Assembly: GCA_018260275.1 (NCBI GenBank) | Contig: JAGLBK010000132.1 | Span: 1-7,433 of the forward strand | Length of the DNA stretch: 7,433 nt | Source of the DNA: Deinococcus sp. | Lineage (GTDB): Bacteria > Deinococcota > Deinococci > Deinococcales > Deinococcaceae | Reading direction: 5' to 3' | Part shown: in pieces, positions 1 to 7,267 of the stretch | How positions within the stretch are numbered: the stretch's first letter is position 1 | How the letters are laid out: each line of letters begins with the position of its first letter | Notes under the pieces: generated by a model | The model's input: only the letters and a program-made list of their open reading frames with translations | Told to the model about the DNA's origin: nothing | Database searches by the model: none | Position numbers and translations under genes: made by a program

Positions 1-1135
1 GCTCCTTGGCGGTAATGCTGGAAATGGGGGGGGGGGTGGGCTGAAGCTGCTTTTCATCGACGCTGAAGCCTTCGGGCAGGGCGCGGCTCATGCCGGGAAT
101 CATCTTCATCAGGTCGCCCAGCGGCCCCAGCTTGCGAATCTGGCGCAGCTGGTTCATCAGGTCTTCGAGGTCGAAGTCGCCCGCTTTCTGGGCTTCTACG
201 GCCTTGAGGTCGGCCTGCTGCGCCCGCTCGATCAGGCCCATCACGTCGCCCATCCCCAGGATGCGCCCGGCCACCCGGTCAGGGTAAAATGGCTCCAGGC
301 CGCTGATTTTTTCGCTGACCCCGGCAAAGTAGATCGGTTTGCCCGTCACCGCCCGCGCCGAGAGGGCCGCGCCCCCACGGGCGTCGCCGTCCATCTTCGT
401 CATGATGAGGCCCGAGACGTTGACCCGCTCGTCGAACGCCTGCGCCACGTTCAAGGCTTCCTGACCGGTCATGGCGTCTACGACCAGCAGCGTTTCGGTG
501 GGGCCGAGTTCCTGTTGCAGGGCGGCGAGCTGATCCATCAGGGCGGCGTCGATCTGAAGGCGGCCTGCCGTATCCACGATCACGAGGTCGCGGAAATCGT
601 TCTTGAGGTGCTCGTCGATCCGGCGCCTGGTTTCCTGCGGGGTTTCGTTGTCGGCCACCTTGAGTACCGGCACGCCGACCTGCTTGCTCAGCACTTCGAG
701 CTGGTCACGCGCCGCCGGGCGCTGGGTGTCGGCGGCGACCAGCAGCACGCGCCGCCCCTTGCCCTTGTAGTACGAGGCCAGCTTGCCCGTGCTGGTGGTT
801 TTCCCGGCCCCCTGAAGACCGACCATGAACCAGACATTGCCTTGGGTCTTCAGCTCGGGCATAGAAGTCTTGCCGCCCAGCGTCTCGACCAGTTCGTCGT
901 GTACCAGCTTCACGATGGTCTGGCCCGCGTTAAGGCTTCCCAGGACCTCCTGCCCCACGGCCTTCTCGGAGACGGTAGCGACAAAATCCTTGGCGACCCC
1001 GAAATTCACGTCGGCTTCCAGCAGGGCCATACGGATTTCGCGCATGGTGGCCTTGACCTGTGCCTCGCTCAGCTTGCTCTCACGGCCCACCCGATCCAGG
1101 ATGTCCTGCAACTTGTTTCCCAACGACTCGAACAT
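1..1135 (-). CDS. ffh: Signal recognition particle GTPase Ffh (3' end outside window)
   Basis: Ffh binds 4.5S RNA and the signal sequences of nascent membrane proteins, and with the receptor FtsY delivers ribosomes to the membrane translocon. The 378 complete residues visible start MFESLGNKLQDILDRVG (N domain). The G domain follows: Walker A GLQGAGKTT near residues 105-113, then DTQRPAARDQL, DTAGRLQ and TKMDGDARGG. GVSEKISGLEPFYPDR leads into the start of the methionine-rich M domain, where GPLGDLMKMIPGM is visible. The reading frame leaves the window at ISSITAKE, so about 60-70 residues with the RNA-binding SRRKRIA-type helix should lie beyond position 1. The ATG at 1135 gives the standard N-terminus; no Shine-Dalgarno lies close before it and a TANNNT box sits 6 nt upstream, so it may be leaderless. 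Oddity: where the family usually has an RxEAI-like stretch, this copy reads PTPPP, encoded by an 11-G tract. Confidence 0.98.
   Translation of the reverse strand, partial: MFESLGNKLQDILDRVGRESKLSEAQVKATMREIRMALLEADVNFGVAKDFVATVSEKAVGQEVLGSLNAGQTIVKLVHDELVETLGGKTSMPELKTQGNVWFMVGLQGAGKTTSTGKLASYYKGKGRRVLLVAADTQRPAARDQLEVLSKQVGVPVLKVADNETPQETRRRIDEHLKNDFRDLVIVDTAGRLQIDAALMDQLAALQQELGPTETLLVVDAMTGQEALNVAQAFDERVNVSGLIMTKMDGDARGGAALSARAVTGKPIYFAGVSEKISGLEPFYPDRVAGRILGMGDVMGLIERAQQADLKAVEAQKAGDFDLEDLMNQLRQIRKLGPLGDLMKMIPGMSRALPEGFSVDEKQLQPTPPPISSITAKE
26..36. repeat. 11-base G homopolymer inside ffh
   Basis: Eleven G in a row on the plus strand (C11 on the coding strand), then T and GGG. In the ffh frame it encodes Pro-Pro-Pro. 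The frame is open and family-like on both sides (VDEK before, ISSIT after), so the written length is in frame. Such a tract is prone to slippage in the cell and to miscounting during sequencing. Confidence 0.9.
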
Positions 1136-1141
1136 GCGGGC

Positions 1142-1147
1142 AGGCTA
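1142..1147 (-). promoter_or_regulatory. Candidate -10 box of a leaderless ffh promoter
   Basis: On the minus strand TAGCCT (TANNNT form) lies 6 nt before the ffh ATG, the spacing typical of leaderless genes in Deinococcus. No convincing -35 box is visible 16-18 nt further upstream. This is a pattern match only. Confidence 0.4.
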
Positions 1148-1192
1148 TCAGATCACTTCCGGCAGAATTGAAATTTGGCCTGGATATAGCTG

Positions 1193-1200
1193 GCTCAGGC
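1193..1200. repeat. Left copy of 8-bp target-site duplication
   Basis: GCTCAGGC, identical to 1385-1392, directly abuts the left end of the miniature element. Paired direct repeats outside inverted ends are the usual footprint of transposition. Confidence 0.7.
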
Positions 1201-1384
1201 GCTAGAGCAGTTTGCATAATTACGCCATTTGGAGAAACCCACCCCAAACAGCTTCTTGACCAGAACAGCACCCATGAAGGGGATTGGTCGCTCCATTATT
1301 CCAGCTACTCATTAAAAGTCACTCGCTCCGCTCGGCATAAAAAGGCCACGTTGTTTGTGGCCTTATTTATGCAAACTACTCTAA
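1201..1384. mobile_element. MITE-like non-autonomous element with imperfect 20-bp inverted ends
   Basis: Left end TAGAGCAGTTTGCATAATTA (1203-1222) and right end, read on the minus strand, TAGAGTAGTTTGCATAAATA (1383-1364) match at 18 of 20 positions. The unit is flanked by 8-bp direct repeats GCTCAGGC (1193-1200, 1385-1392). At about 184 bp it is too short for a transposase and I see no credible ORF in it. It is visibly more AT-rich than the surrounding genes. The interior holds a CTCGCTCCGCTCGGC stretch and a strong hairpin whose right arm overlaps the right inverted end. The best reading is a miniature inverted-repeat transposable element mobilised in trans by a full-length insertion sequence with matching ends. 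Eight-bp duplications occur in several IS families, so I do not assign one. The outermost base or two of the ends are not symmetric, so the boundaries are good to about 2 bp. Confidence 0.75.
1335..1372 (-). terminator. Strong hairpin inside the MITE, possibly a bidirectional terminator
   Basis: The left arm 1335-1349 (GCATAAAAAGGCCAC) pairs over all 15 bases with the right arm 1357-1372 (GTGGCCTTATTTATGC), with one bulged A and a 7-nt loop. The core is a GGCCAC/GTGGCC stem. On the minus strand the stem runs into five T, the usual shape of an intrinsic terminator for transcription heading toward ffh. On the plus strand the core is followed by TTATTTAT, so it may also work that way. No intact gene upstream on either strand obviously needs it; it probably arrived with the element and isolates ffh. 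Confidence 0.55.
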
Positions 1385-1392
1385 GCTCAGGC
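1385..1392. repeat. Right copy of 8-bp target-site duplication
   Basis: GCTCAGGC, identical to 1193-1200. Its last base directly precedes the ATG at 1393 of the broken secreted-protein gene, which places the insertion immediately before that start codon. Confidence 0.7.
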
Positions 1393-1841
1393 ATGTTCTG
1401 GCGGATAGCATTCTGGCGCGTCACCTTCCTGGGCGTGGTCGCCTGCTGGGGCACGGCCCAGGCTCAGCGGCTGGATTCACAGCTCACGGAGGCCATGGCG
1501 TGTGAGCCCACGAGACAGGCGCAGGTCGCAAGCAAACGCTGAGCGCCGGAGGGCGGGCCGTGGATTTTGTCTTGCTGGATCGGCAACTTCACCCAGTGCG
1601 CTAGGACGAATCATGCCCGATGACGCTGGGCGAAATGCTACTCGACTGCCCGGCCAGAAGAACCTGCCCGCTGGCGCTGGAGGTTCCGCTCGATCACTTC
1701 AATCCGACGCTGCCGCTGGAACCGGGGCGCTATGTCCTGCGCCTGAGGGTCTTCGAGGTCGGTTTTGCCAGGCAGCAGTGGACCGACACTTTGCCCGATA
1801 TTTAGGTAGACATCCTGCCGAATGCCCGGCCTCAGCCCTAA
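1393..1841 (+). pseudogene. Decayed gene for a small secreted protein of unknown function
   Basis: From the ATG at 1393 the sequence encodes a convincing signal peptide (MFWRIAFWRVTFLGVVACWG, then TAQA just before QRLDSQL), so the protein was exported. This frame stops at 1540-1542. Protein-like sequence then continues in another frame from about 1515: TLSAGGRAVDFVLLDRQLHP, a TAG at 1602-1604, the segment with CPLALEVPLDHFNPTLPLEP and GRYVLRLRVFEVGFARQQW, a TAG at 1803-1805, then VDILPNARPQP and TAA at 1839-1841. One frameshift and two in-frame stops mark it as dead. The PGRYVLRLRVFEVGF segment alternates like beta strands, but I do not recognise the family. A further coding-looking stretch in a third frame (LTEAERRMFWVERNKNWL, about 1835-1890) may be its continued C-terminus or unrelated. 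A longer start at 1369 would lie within the inverted end of the mobile element and is unlikely to be original. Confidence 0.65.
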
Positions 1842-1889
1842 CCGAAGCTGAACGCCGCATGTTCTGGGTTGAGCGGAATAAGAATTGGC

Positions 1890-2297
1890 TCAGCCGCGTG
1901 CGTAGCCAGTGGTTTCCCAATTGCAGCCCGTGCGGGTCAGGTTGACCACACCGCTGTAGGTGCCGCCCACGGGTTGTTTCGTGGCAACGTTGGTGGCCCG
2001 CAGGGTAATGCTACCCCGCACGGTGGCGCTGTCGCCGTTGATGCTGGCCGGGCCGACGTTCAGGTTGTAGCTCACGCCGCTGTAGCTCGATTTGTACATG
2101 GCGGCCGCCGCGGCCAGCGTGTTCTGGGCCGAGCTGCGAACCGCTGCCTGTGCGTTGGCCTGATCCTGCTCGGGCGTCAGGTTGCACTGGGCCATCACTT
2201 CTTCGGGGGTGCGGGCATTGTCGCCGCCAGCCGCCAGGGCCACCGGGGCCAGGGTCGTGGCGGCAAGGGTCAGGAGGGCCAGAGAGAGTCGTTTCAT
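1890..2297 (-). CDS. Small secreted protein of unknown function
   Basis: A 135-residue protein with a clear signal peptide (MKRLSLALLTLAATTLAPVA, cleavage probably near ALA-AGG, residues 20-24). The mature part begins with a charged, probably helical section (TPEEVMAQ, Ala/Gln-rich to about residue 66). A beta-rich half follows (SYNLNVGPASINGDSATVRG). Two cysteines, Cys38 and Cys125, could form a disulfide in the periplasm or outside. The order helix then sheet resembles small cystatin- or SnoaL-like folds, but this is only an impression and I assign no family. A perfect AGGAGGT lies directly before the ATG at 2297. A GTG at 2312 is an in-frame alternative giving 140 residues. The gene diverges from the secreted-protein gene at 2417 and converges on the pseudogene. 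Confidence 0.8.
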   Translation of the reverse strand: MKRLSLALLTLAATTLAPVALAAGGDNARTPEEVMAQCNLTPEQDQANAQAAVRSSAQNTLAAAAAMYKSSYSGVSYNLNVGPASINGDSATVRGSITLRATNVATKQPVGGTYSGVVNLTRTGCNWETTGYARG

Positions 2298-2304
2298 ACC
2301 TCCT
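2298..2304 (-). promoter_or_regulatory. Shine-Dalgarno AGGAGGT abutting the start codon
   Basis: On the minus strand AGGAGGT is followed at once by ATG (2297-2295), leaving only one base after the GGAGG core, where 5-9 is usual. It is the strongest ribosome-binding match in the window, yet oddly placed. The GTG at 2312 lies upstream of it, and no alternative start lies at a normal distance downstream. Confidence 0.55.
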
Positions 2305-2403
2305 TTTAACACCGGCTTGTGAAGACTTGATGCGGAATTTGTGTCTGGGCAGCGTGCTTGTCTGGCGACCGGCTTCTGCGACCCGCTCCAGCTCCCGATT
2401 CTT

Positions 2404-2409
2404 TAGAAT
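2404..2409 (+). promoter_or_regulatory. Candidate -10 box for the secreted-protein gene
   Basis: TAGAAT, 7 nt before the ATG at 2417, fits a leaderless promoter of the TANNNT type. It sits within ATTCTTTAGAAT (2398-2409), a small near-palindrome in the 119-bp region between the two divergent secreted-protein genes. There is no convincing -35 box. Confidence 0.45.
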
Positions 2410-2416
2410 GAGCCGT

Positions 2417-2890
2417 ATGAAGCTCTGGCGCACCTTTCCGGCCATCCTCCTGCTGATTTCCGTTGCCGGGGCAGCAGGTTCGACCAGACTTGACCTCGGC
2501 AAAACGGGCCTGAAAGCCTCTATGGCCGTTCCCGCCGGTACGCAGCTCGAAAATATGACCGGAGGCAGCTGGCGGCTCACCGACCCCCAGGACTTTTCAC
2601 TGAACCTGTATGTCGTCGGCAAGGGCGATGTCGATGCCGATAGCGTGCGTGGCAGCGCCGAGATGAAAGGGGCCGCGGGCGACGTTTATACGTTTAAGCG
2701 CTACGTGACCAATACGCCCGACTTTTATGTCATCGAGGGGGCGCTGTACGGCAAACCGACCTATATCGTCGGGCTCAGGCAGAAGGTCGGCGGCAAGACG
2801 GTGTACTGCGGCAGCGACCTCAACAGCACCTATTCCCGTGCTCTGGCCGACCGGCAGGTCGCGGCGTGCAGGAGCATCAAGGCCAAGTGA
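2417..2890 (+). CDS. Secreted protein of unknown function with a cysteine pair
   Basis: A 157-residue protein. Residues 1-20 (MKLWRTFPAILLLISVAGAA) form a typical signal peptide. The mature part reads as a single small globular domain: SMAVPAGTQLENMTGGSWRL, then NLYVVGKGDVDADSVRGSAE, and a C-terminal third with ALYGKPTYIVGLRQKVGG. Cys131 and Cys151 are the only cysteines and are well placed for a disulfide. I do not recognise the family. The start at 2417 is preferred to the ATG at 2408 because it follows the TAGAAT box at leaderless distance and gives the cleaner signal peptide; the open frame extends further upstream but not in a protein-like way. The globin gene starts 19 nt downstream on the same strand, so the two are probably co-transcribed. 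Confidence 0.8.
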   Translation: MKLWRTFPAILLLISVAGAAGSTRLDLGKTGLKASMAVPAGTQLENMTGGSWRLTDPQDFSLNLYVVGKGDVDADSVRGSAEMKGAAGDVYTFKRYVTNTPDFYVIEGALYGKPTYIVGLRQKVGGKTVYCGSDLNSTYSRALADRQVAACRSIKAK

Positions 2891-2909
2891 CCGGGCCAGC
2901 ACGCCACCC

Positions 2910-3323
2910 ATGACGGCCCCTATTTCGCTTTCCGAGGGCGGGAGTGTTTATGACCGCGTCGGCCCCGAAGCACTGGCCCGGCTGATCCGGCGTTTCTACA
3001 CACTCGTGCCGCAGCATCCTGACCTCGCCCCCATCTTTCCCACCGACCTGACGTTGACCGCCGAAAAGCAGCTGGCCTTTCTGACTGGATTTTTTGGCGG
3101 GCCGCCACTGTATCAGCAGCGCTTCGGGCACCCGAGGCTGCGGGCGCGGCACCTGCCCTTCGAGATCACGCCGCGCCGTGCTCGTGCGTGGCTGGCCTGC
3201 ATGAACGCCGCCCTGCGCGACACGCCCGAAATTCCTGAGGCCGAAGCCCGCGAGATTTACGCCGCCCTGGCGCGGGTTGCCGTTCACATGGTCAATGCCG
3301 GGGAGCCGGGAAGCACCGAATAA
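2910..3323 (+). CDS. Group II truncated haemoglobin (trHbO/YjbI type)
   Basis: A 137-residue 2-on-2 globin that should bind haem b in the cytoplasm. In the family, roles range from oxygen binding to peroxide or nitric oxide chemistry. YDRVGPEALARLIRRFYTLV (residues 14-33) covers helices A-B with the B10 tyrosine Tyr30. HPDLAPIFPTDL follows, then FGGPPLYQQRFGHPRLRARH ending in the probable proximal haem ligand His81, then LPFEITPRRARAWLACM with Trp94, the G8 tryptophan typical of group II. Length and motif order are normal for the family. The ATG at 2910 is the natural start; an upstream extension in the same frame is the shadow of the preceding gene. No clear ribosome-binding site is visible, consistent with translation from a shared message with the gene 19 nt upstream. 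No terminator hairpin follows it before the next promoter. Confidence 0.93.
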   Translation: MTAPISLSEGGSVYDRVGPEALARLIRRFYTLVPQHPDLAPIFPTDLTLTAEKQLAFLTGFFGGPPLYQQRFGHPRLRARHLPFEITPRRARAWLACMNAALRDTPEIPEAEAREIYAALARVAVHMVNAGEPGSTE

Positions 3324-3391
3324 GGTTTGGCTTCTGGACAACTCTTTACATTTGACTAGTCGCGCAGACGGTGTGGGCGACCCGATTTTTT

Positions 3392-3397
3392 TACACT
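3392..3397 (+). promoter_or_regulatory. Candidate -10 box for the chorismate mutase/DAHP synthase gene
   Basis: TACACT preceded by a T tract, 6 nt before the ATG at 3404, so transcription would start at or next to the start codon (leaderless). The expected -35 position reads GGTGT-like and is weak. A TTGACT at 3352-3357 is 34 nt upstream, too far to act as its -35. Confidence 0.5.
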
Positions 3398-3403
3398 GGG
3401 TGT

Positions 3404-4498
<1,095 letters not shown>

Positions 4499-4529
4499 TC
4501 GCTGCTTCAGTATTCGATAACCCGTAATT

Positions 4530-4557
4530 GAAGGTGGCCTCGATGGTCACCTTCTTT
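4530..4557 (+). terminator. Intrinsic terminator of the chorismate mutase/DAHP synthase gene
   Basis: A 10-bp stem, GAAGGTGGCC (4530-4539) with GGTCACCTTC (4545-4554), has one G-T pair and a 5-nt loop TCGAT. TTT and a T-rich stretch follow. It lies 31 nt after the stop codon on the same strand. Confidence 0.8.
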
Positions 4558-4579
4558 CTGGTTTAGTTCTATAGCCCAC

Positions 4580-4691
4580 AGCATTTGACATAAGAACGCT
4601 ATGCACTGTTAACCCTCTCCCCTTGTGGGAGAGGGCCTTGCGAAGCAAGGGGTGAGGGGGCCACACGGCAACTTTCTTTTTGTCAAATGCT
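4580..4691. repeat. Intergenic repeat element bounded by an exact 11-bp inverted repeat, two hairpins inside
   Basis: AGCATTTGACA (4580-4590) and TGTCAAATGCT (4681-4691) are perfect inverted copies enclosing 90 bp. Inside are two adjacent perfect hairpins: CCCTCTCCC (4613-4621) with GGGAGAGGG (4627-4635), loop CTTGT; and CCTTGC (4636-4641) with GCAAGG (4645-4650), loop GAA. GGTGAGGGGG follows. On the minus strand the core reads CCCCTCACCC..., GCTTCGC, then CCCTCTCCCACAAGGGG, the same family as 7157-7204 in opposite orientation. The right arm begins immediately after the stop codon of the ligase-like gene. No target duplication is obvious. It may be a small mobile repeat, or a shared end-of-message structure between two convergent genes. 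Confidence 0.65.
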
Positions 4692-5237
4692 TCAAGGAGT
4701 AAGCGGAAAGGTATGCAACTCCTGGACTTCGCCGCGTTCCTCTTTGGTCAAACTGAGCGCATTGACGGTGAACTCATGCGCTGGCGGCACCAGTGTCTCT
4801 ACTTTCTGCCACAGTTCGTCGCTCGCCCAGGGCAGCACGCCGAGGGCCAGGGTAAGGTGCGGGCGGTACAGGGAGCCGTCGAACGGGGCCTGACTTGACG
4901 GGCCGACACTCAGCACCCGCTCGTGCAGGCGGCGCAGTGTGTCGTCGAGTTCGCATTCCAGAAAAATGACGTTGGGCAAGCGTTTCCAGCCCTTGACCCG
5001 CACCGGGAAAGAATCCTGGCCGCGCAGAGCCTCCCGCATGGCTGAAACCAGTTCCTCACTTTCCAGCGGCGTTTGAAATGGCGCACGCAGGTTCAGGTGC
5101 GGTAGGCCGAAGCCGCGCACGTTGAGGCGTTCCTGCTGCCGGGTCATCCAGGTGTCGAGCGCCTCCGAGGGCCACGCGACTATGCTGTAAAGCGGCCTGG
5201 GGTCATCACCGATGGACGGCAAAAAAACATTCTTCAT
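4692..5237 (-). CDS. 2'-5' RNA ligase-like 2H phosphoesterase
   Basis: A 181-residue protein of the 2H superfamily, whose members act on 2',3'-cyclic or 2'-5' phosphate bonds in RNA or small nucleotides. The two signature histidine motifs are visible: PHLNLRAPF with His47, and RPHLTLALG with His127 and Thr129. They are separated by about 80 residues, as expected for the duplicated half-barrel. The first motif is HLN rather than the usual HxT/S, which may alter substrate contacts. The true substrate cannot be told from sequence. The ATG at 5237 is preferred: it gives a normal family length, lies 22 nt after the stop of the upstream regulator gene, and has a weak CGAGG ribosome site. The open frame continues to 5375, but that would overlap the regulator. 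It is the last gene of the mrp operon. Confidence 0.88.
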   Translation of the reverse strand: MKNVFLPSIGDDPRPLYSIVAWPSEALDTWMTRQQERLNVRGFGLPHLNLRAPFQTPLESEELVSAMREALRGQDSFPVRVKGWKRLPNVIFLECELDDTLRRLHERVLSVGPSSQAPFDGSLYRPHLTLALGVLPWASDELWQKVETLVPPAHEFTVNALSLTKEERGEVQELHTFPLTP

Positions 5238-5259
5238 AGGGCCTCGAAAAAGGGGAAAA

Positions 5260-5930
5260 TCAGAACTCCCGTGACGCGGCCAGTCGAGCTGGCGCAGCGA
5301 TGCGGTAACGGCACATGCGCTGCCCACAGGCAATCTTCTGGTCACGCTCGATCGGTCGCCCCAGCACCTCAGCATACAGATTCAGCTCTGAAATACACAG
5401 CGCCTTGAATTGCCGGGCCACCGCCAGATTAGGGCAGTTGCGCTGAATCAGATAGTAATCGGTGCCGTCGAACTCGACCACGGCGTCGAAACCGGCCTCG
5501 GTCAGCACGGCGGCCAGGCGTTCCAGCCGCTCGGCCAGTGGACGGTCTGGCGCCGCGACGGCCCGTAGGATCTGTCCAAATTCGGCGTTGCGGGAATCGA
5601 AGACCTTCTGGACCGCTTCCTGACCGAACAATTGCTCGACGTGCCGCAGAATATCGACACAGAGCGTGGAGTAGGTCTTGGGAAAAGTCGCTTCGCCTTG
5701 CTCGGTCAACGTAAAGACGTGCTGAGGCCGCCCACAACCGCTGGGCCGCTCGATGGTCATGCCGATCAGGCCCTGGTCCTGAAGGTCCGAGAGATGACGC
5801 CGCGCCGCCGGGACACTGACTTCCAGCTTCTGCGCCAGCTCCTGCGCGGTCAGGCCGCCGTGCCGGTTGACCAGTTCCAGCAGTCGCTTTTTGGTCCGTT
5901 CCGTGATGACTGGGGGCGCGGAAACGGTGG

Positions 5931-5934
<4 letters not shown>
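5260..5934 (-). CDS. SufR-like winged-helix regulator with a C-terminal cysteine cluster
   Basis: A 224-residue protein. Residues 12-78 form a winged helix-turn-helix (GGLTAQELAQKLEVSVPAAR, then RHLSDLQDQGLI and the wing GCGRPQHVFTLTEQG). The middle part (about 84-160) is the helical and dimer region of the SufR/DeoR-like family. The C-terminal part holds Cys167 (RNCPN), Cys180 (ALCIS), Cys203 and Cys208 (IACGQRMCRY). Classical cyanobacterial SufR, a repressor of Fe-S assembly genes that binds a [4Fe-4S] cluster, has CX12CX13CX14C. Here the first two match CX12C and the last Cys fits, but the third position is Arg or Pro (GRPIER) and an extra Cys lies five residues before the last one. I infer an Fe-S- or redox-sensing repressor with changed ligation. 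The start ATG overlaps the mrp stop as ATGA (5934-5931), so the two are translationally coupled. Confidence 0.85.
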
Positions 5935-6983
<1,049 letters not shown>

Positions 6984-7045
6984 ATCGCTTCAATATTGAG
7001 CATAAAGGGCACACGCTAACAAGCTCGGAGGTTACAGACTTGTGA
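6984..7045 (-). promoter_or_regulatory. Candidate promoter and dyad region upstream of mrp
   Basis: On the minus strand TTGTTA (7022-7017) is followed after 18 bp by CAATAT (6998-6993), 9 nt before the ATG. TATGCT (7004-6999) is an alternative -10. A TAAC (7017-7020) and GTTA (7031-7034) pair separated by 10 bp, and an ACAAG (7019-7023) and CTTGT (7039-7043) pair, overlap this stretch and could be an operator for the SufR-like protein. All matches are short and could be chance. Confidence 0.3.
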
Positions 7046-7156
7046 GAAGGGGCGTGCCACGGCCAGAGGAAACCAGGATTTTTTCAGGCGGCTCAGGCTT
7101 GGGAAAACGGGTGGAACTCAATTTTGCGAGATGCCACAAAAACCGTCGGTCACACT

Positions 7157-7204
7157 CCCCTCACCCTTCCGTCGCTTCGCTCCTCCCTCCCTCTCCCACA
7201 GGGG
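7157..7204 (+). repeat. GC-rich intergenic repeat, second copy of the CCCCTCACCC...CCCTCTCCCACA family
   Basis: It reads CCCCTCACCCTT, then CCGTCGCTTCGCTCC, then CCCTCTCCCACAGGGG. It shares order and key blocks with the minus-strand reading of 4612-4660, though diverged in the middle. After GGGG it continues CTGAG instead of the expected GAGAGGG, so the closing arm of the hairpin is missing and the copy looks truncated. Confidence 0.6.
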
Positions 7205-7267
7205 CTGAGTAATGCCGAAATCTCACTCATAAACGTAATTTCACGCACTGGGACGCATTCCACGTTA

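Noticed and set aside
515..1171. Plus-strand open frame of 218 codons over ffh
   Set aside because: It lies antisense to the unmistakable ffh reading frame, and its translation shows no family motif; high GC creates such open mirror frames.
2150..2416. Upstream extension of the secreted-protein gene at 2417
   Set aside because: The extension overlaps the divergent gene and its 5' region; a proper signal peptide begins only at 2417.
3352..3357. TTGACT as a -35 box for the DAHP synthase gene
   Set aside because: It lies 34 nt before the likely -10 box, and there is no -10 at 16-18 nt spacing from it.
4613..4650. Tandem hairpins considered as a CRISPR repeat or structured small RNA
   Set aside because: There is no regular repeat-spacer array and no promoter; the palindromes are typical of dispersed GC-rich intergenic repeats.
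4692..5375. Longer start (227 residues) for the 2H phosphoesterase
   Set aside because: It would overlap the SufR-like gene by about 116 bp, and the added N-terminus is not protein-like; the ATG at 5237 gives normal family length.
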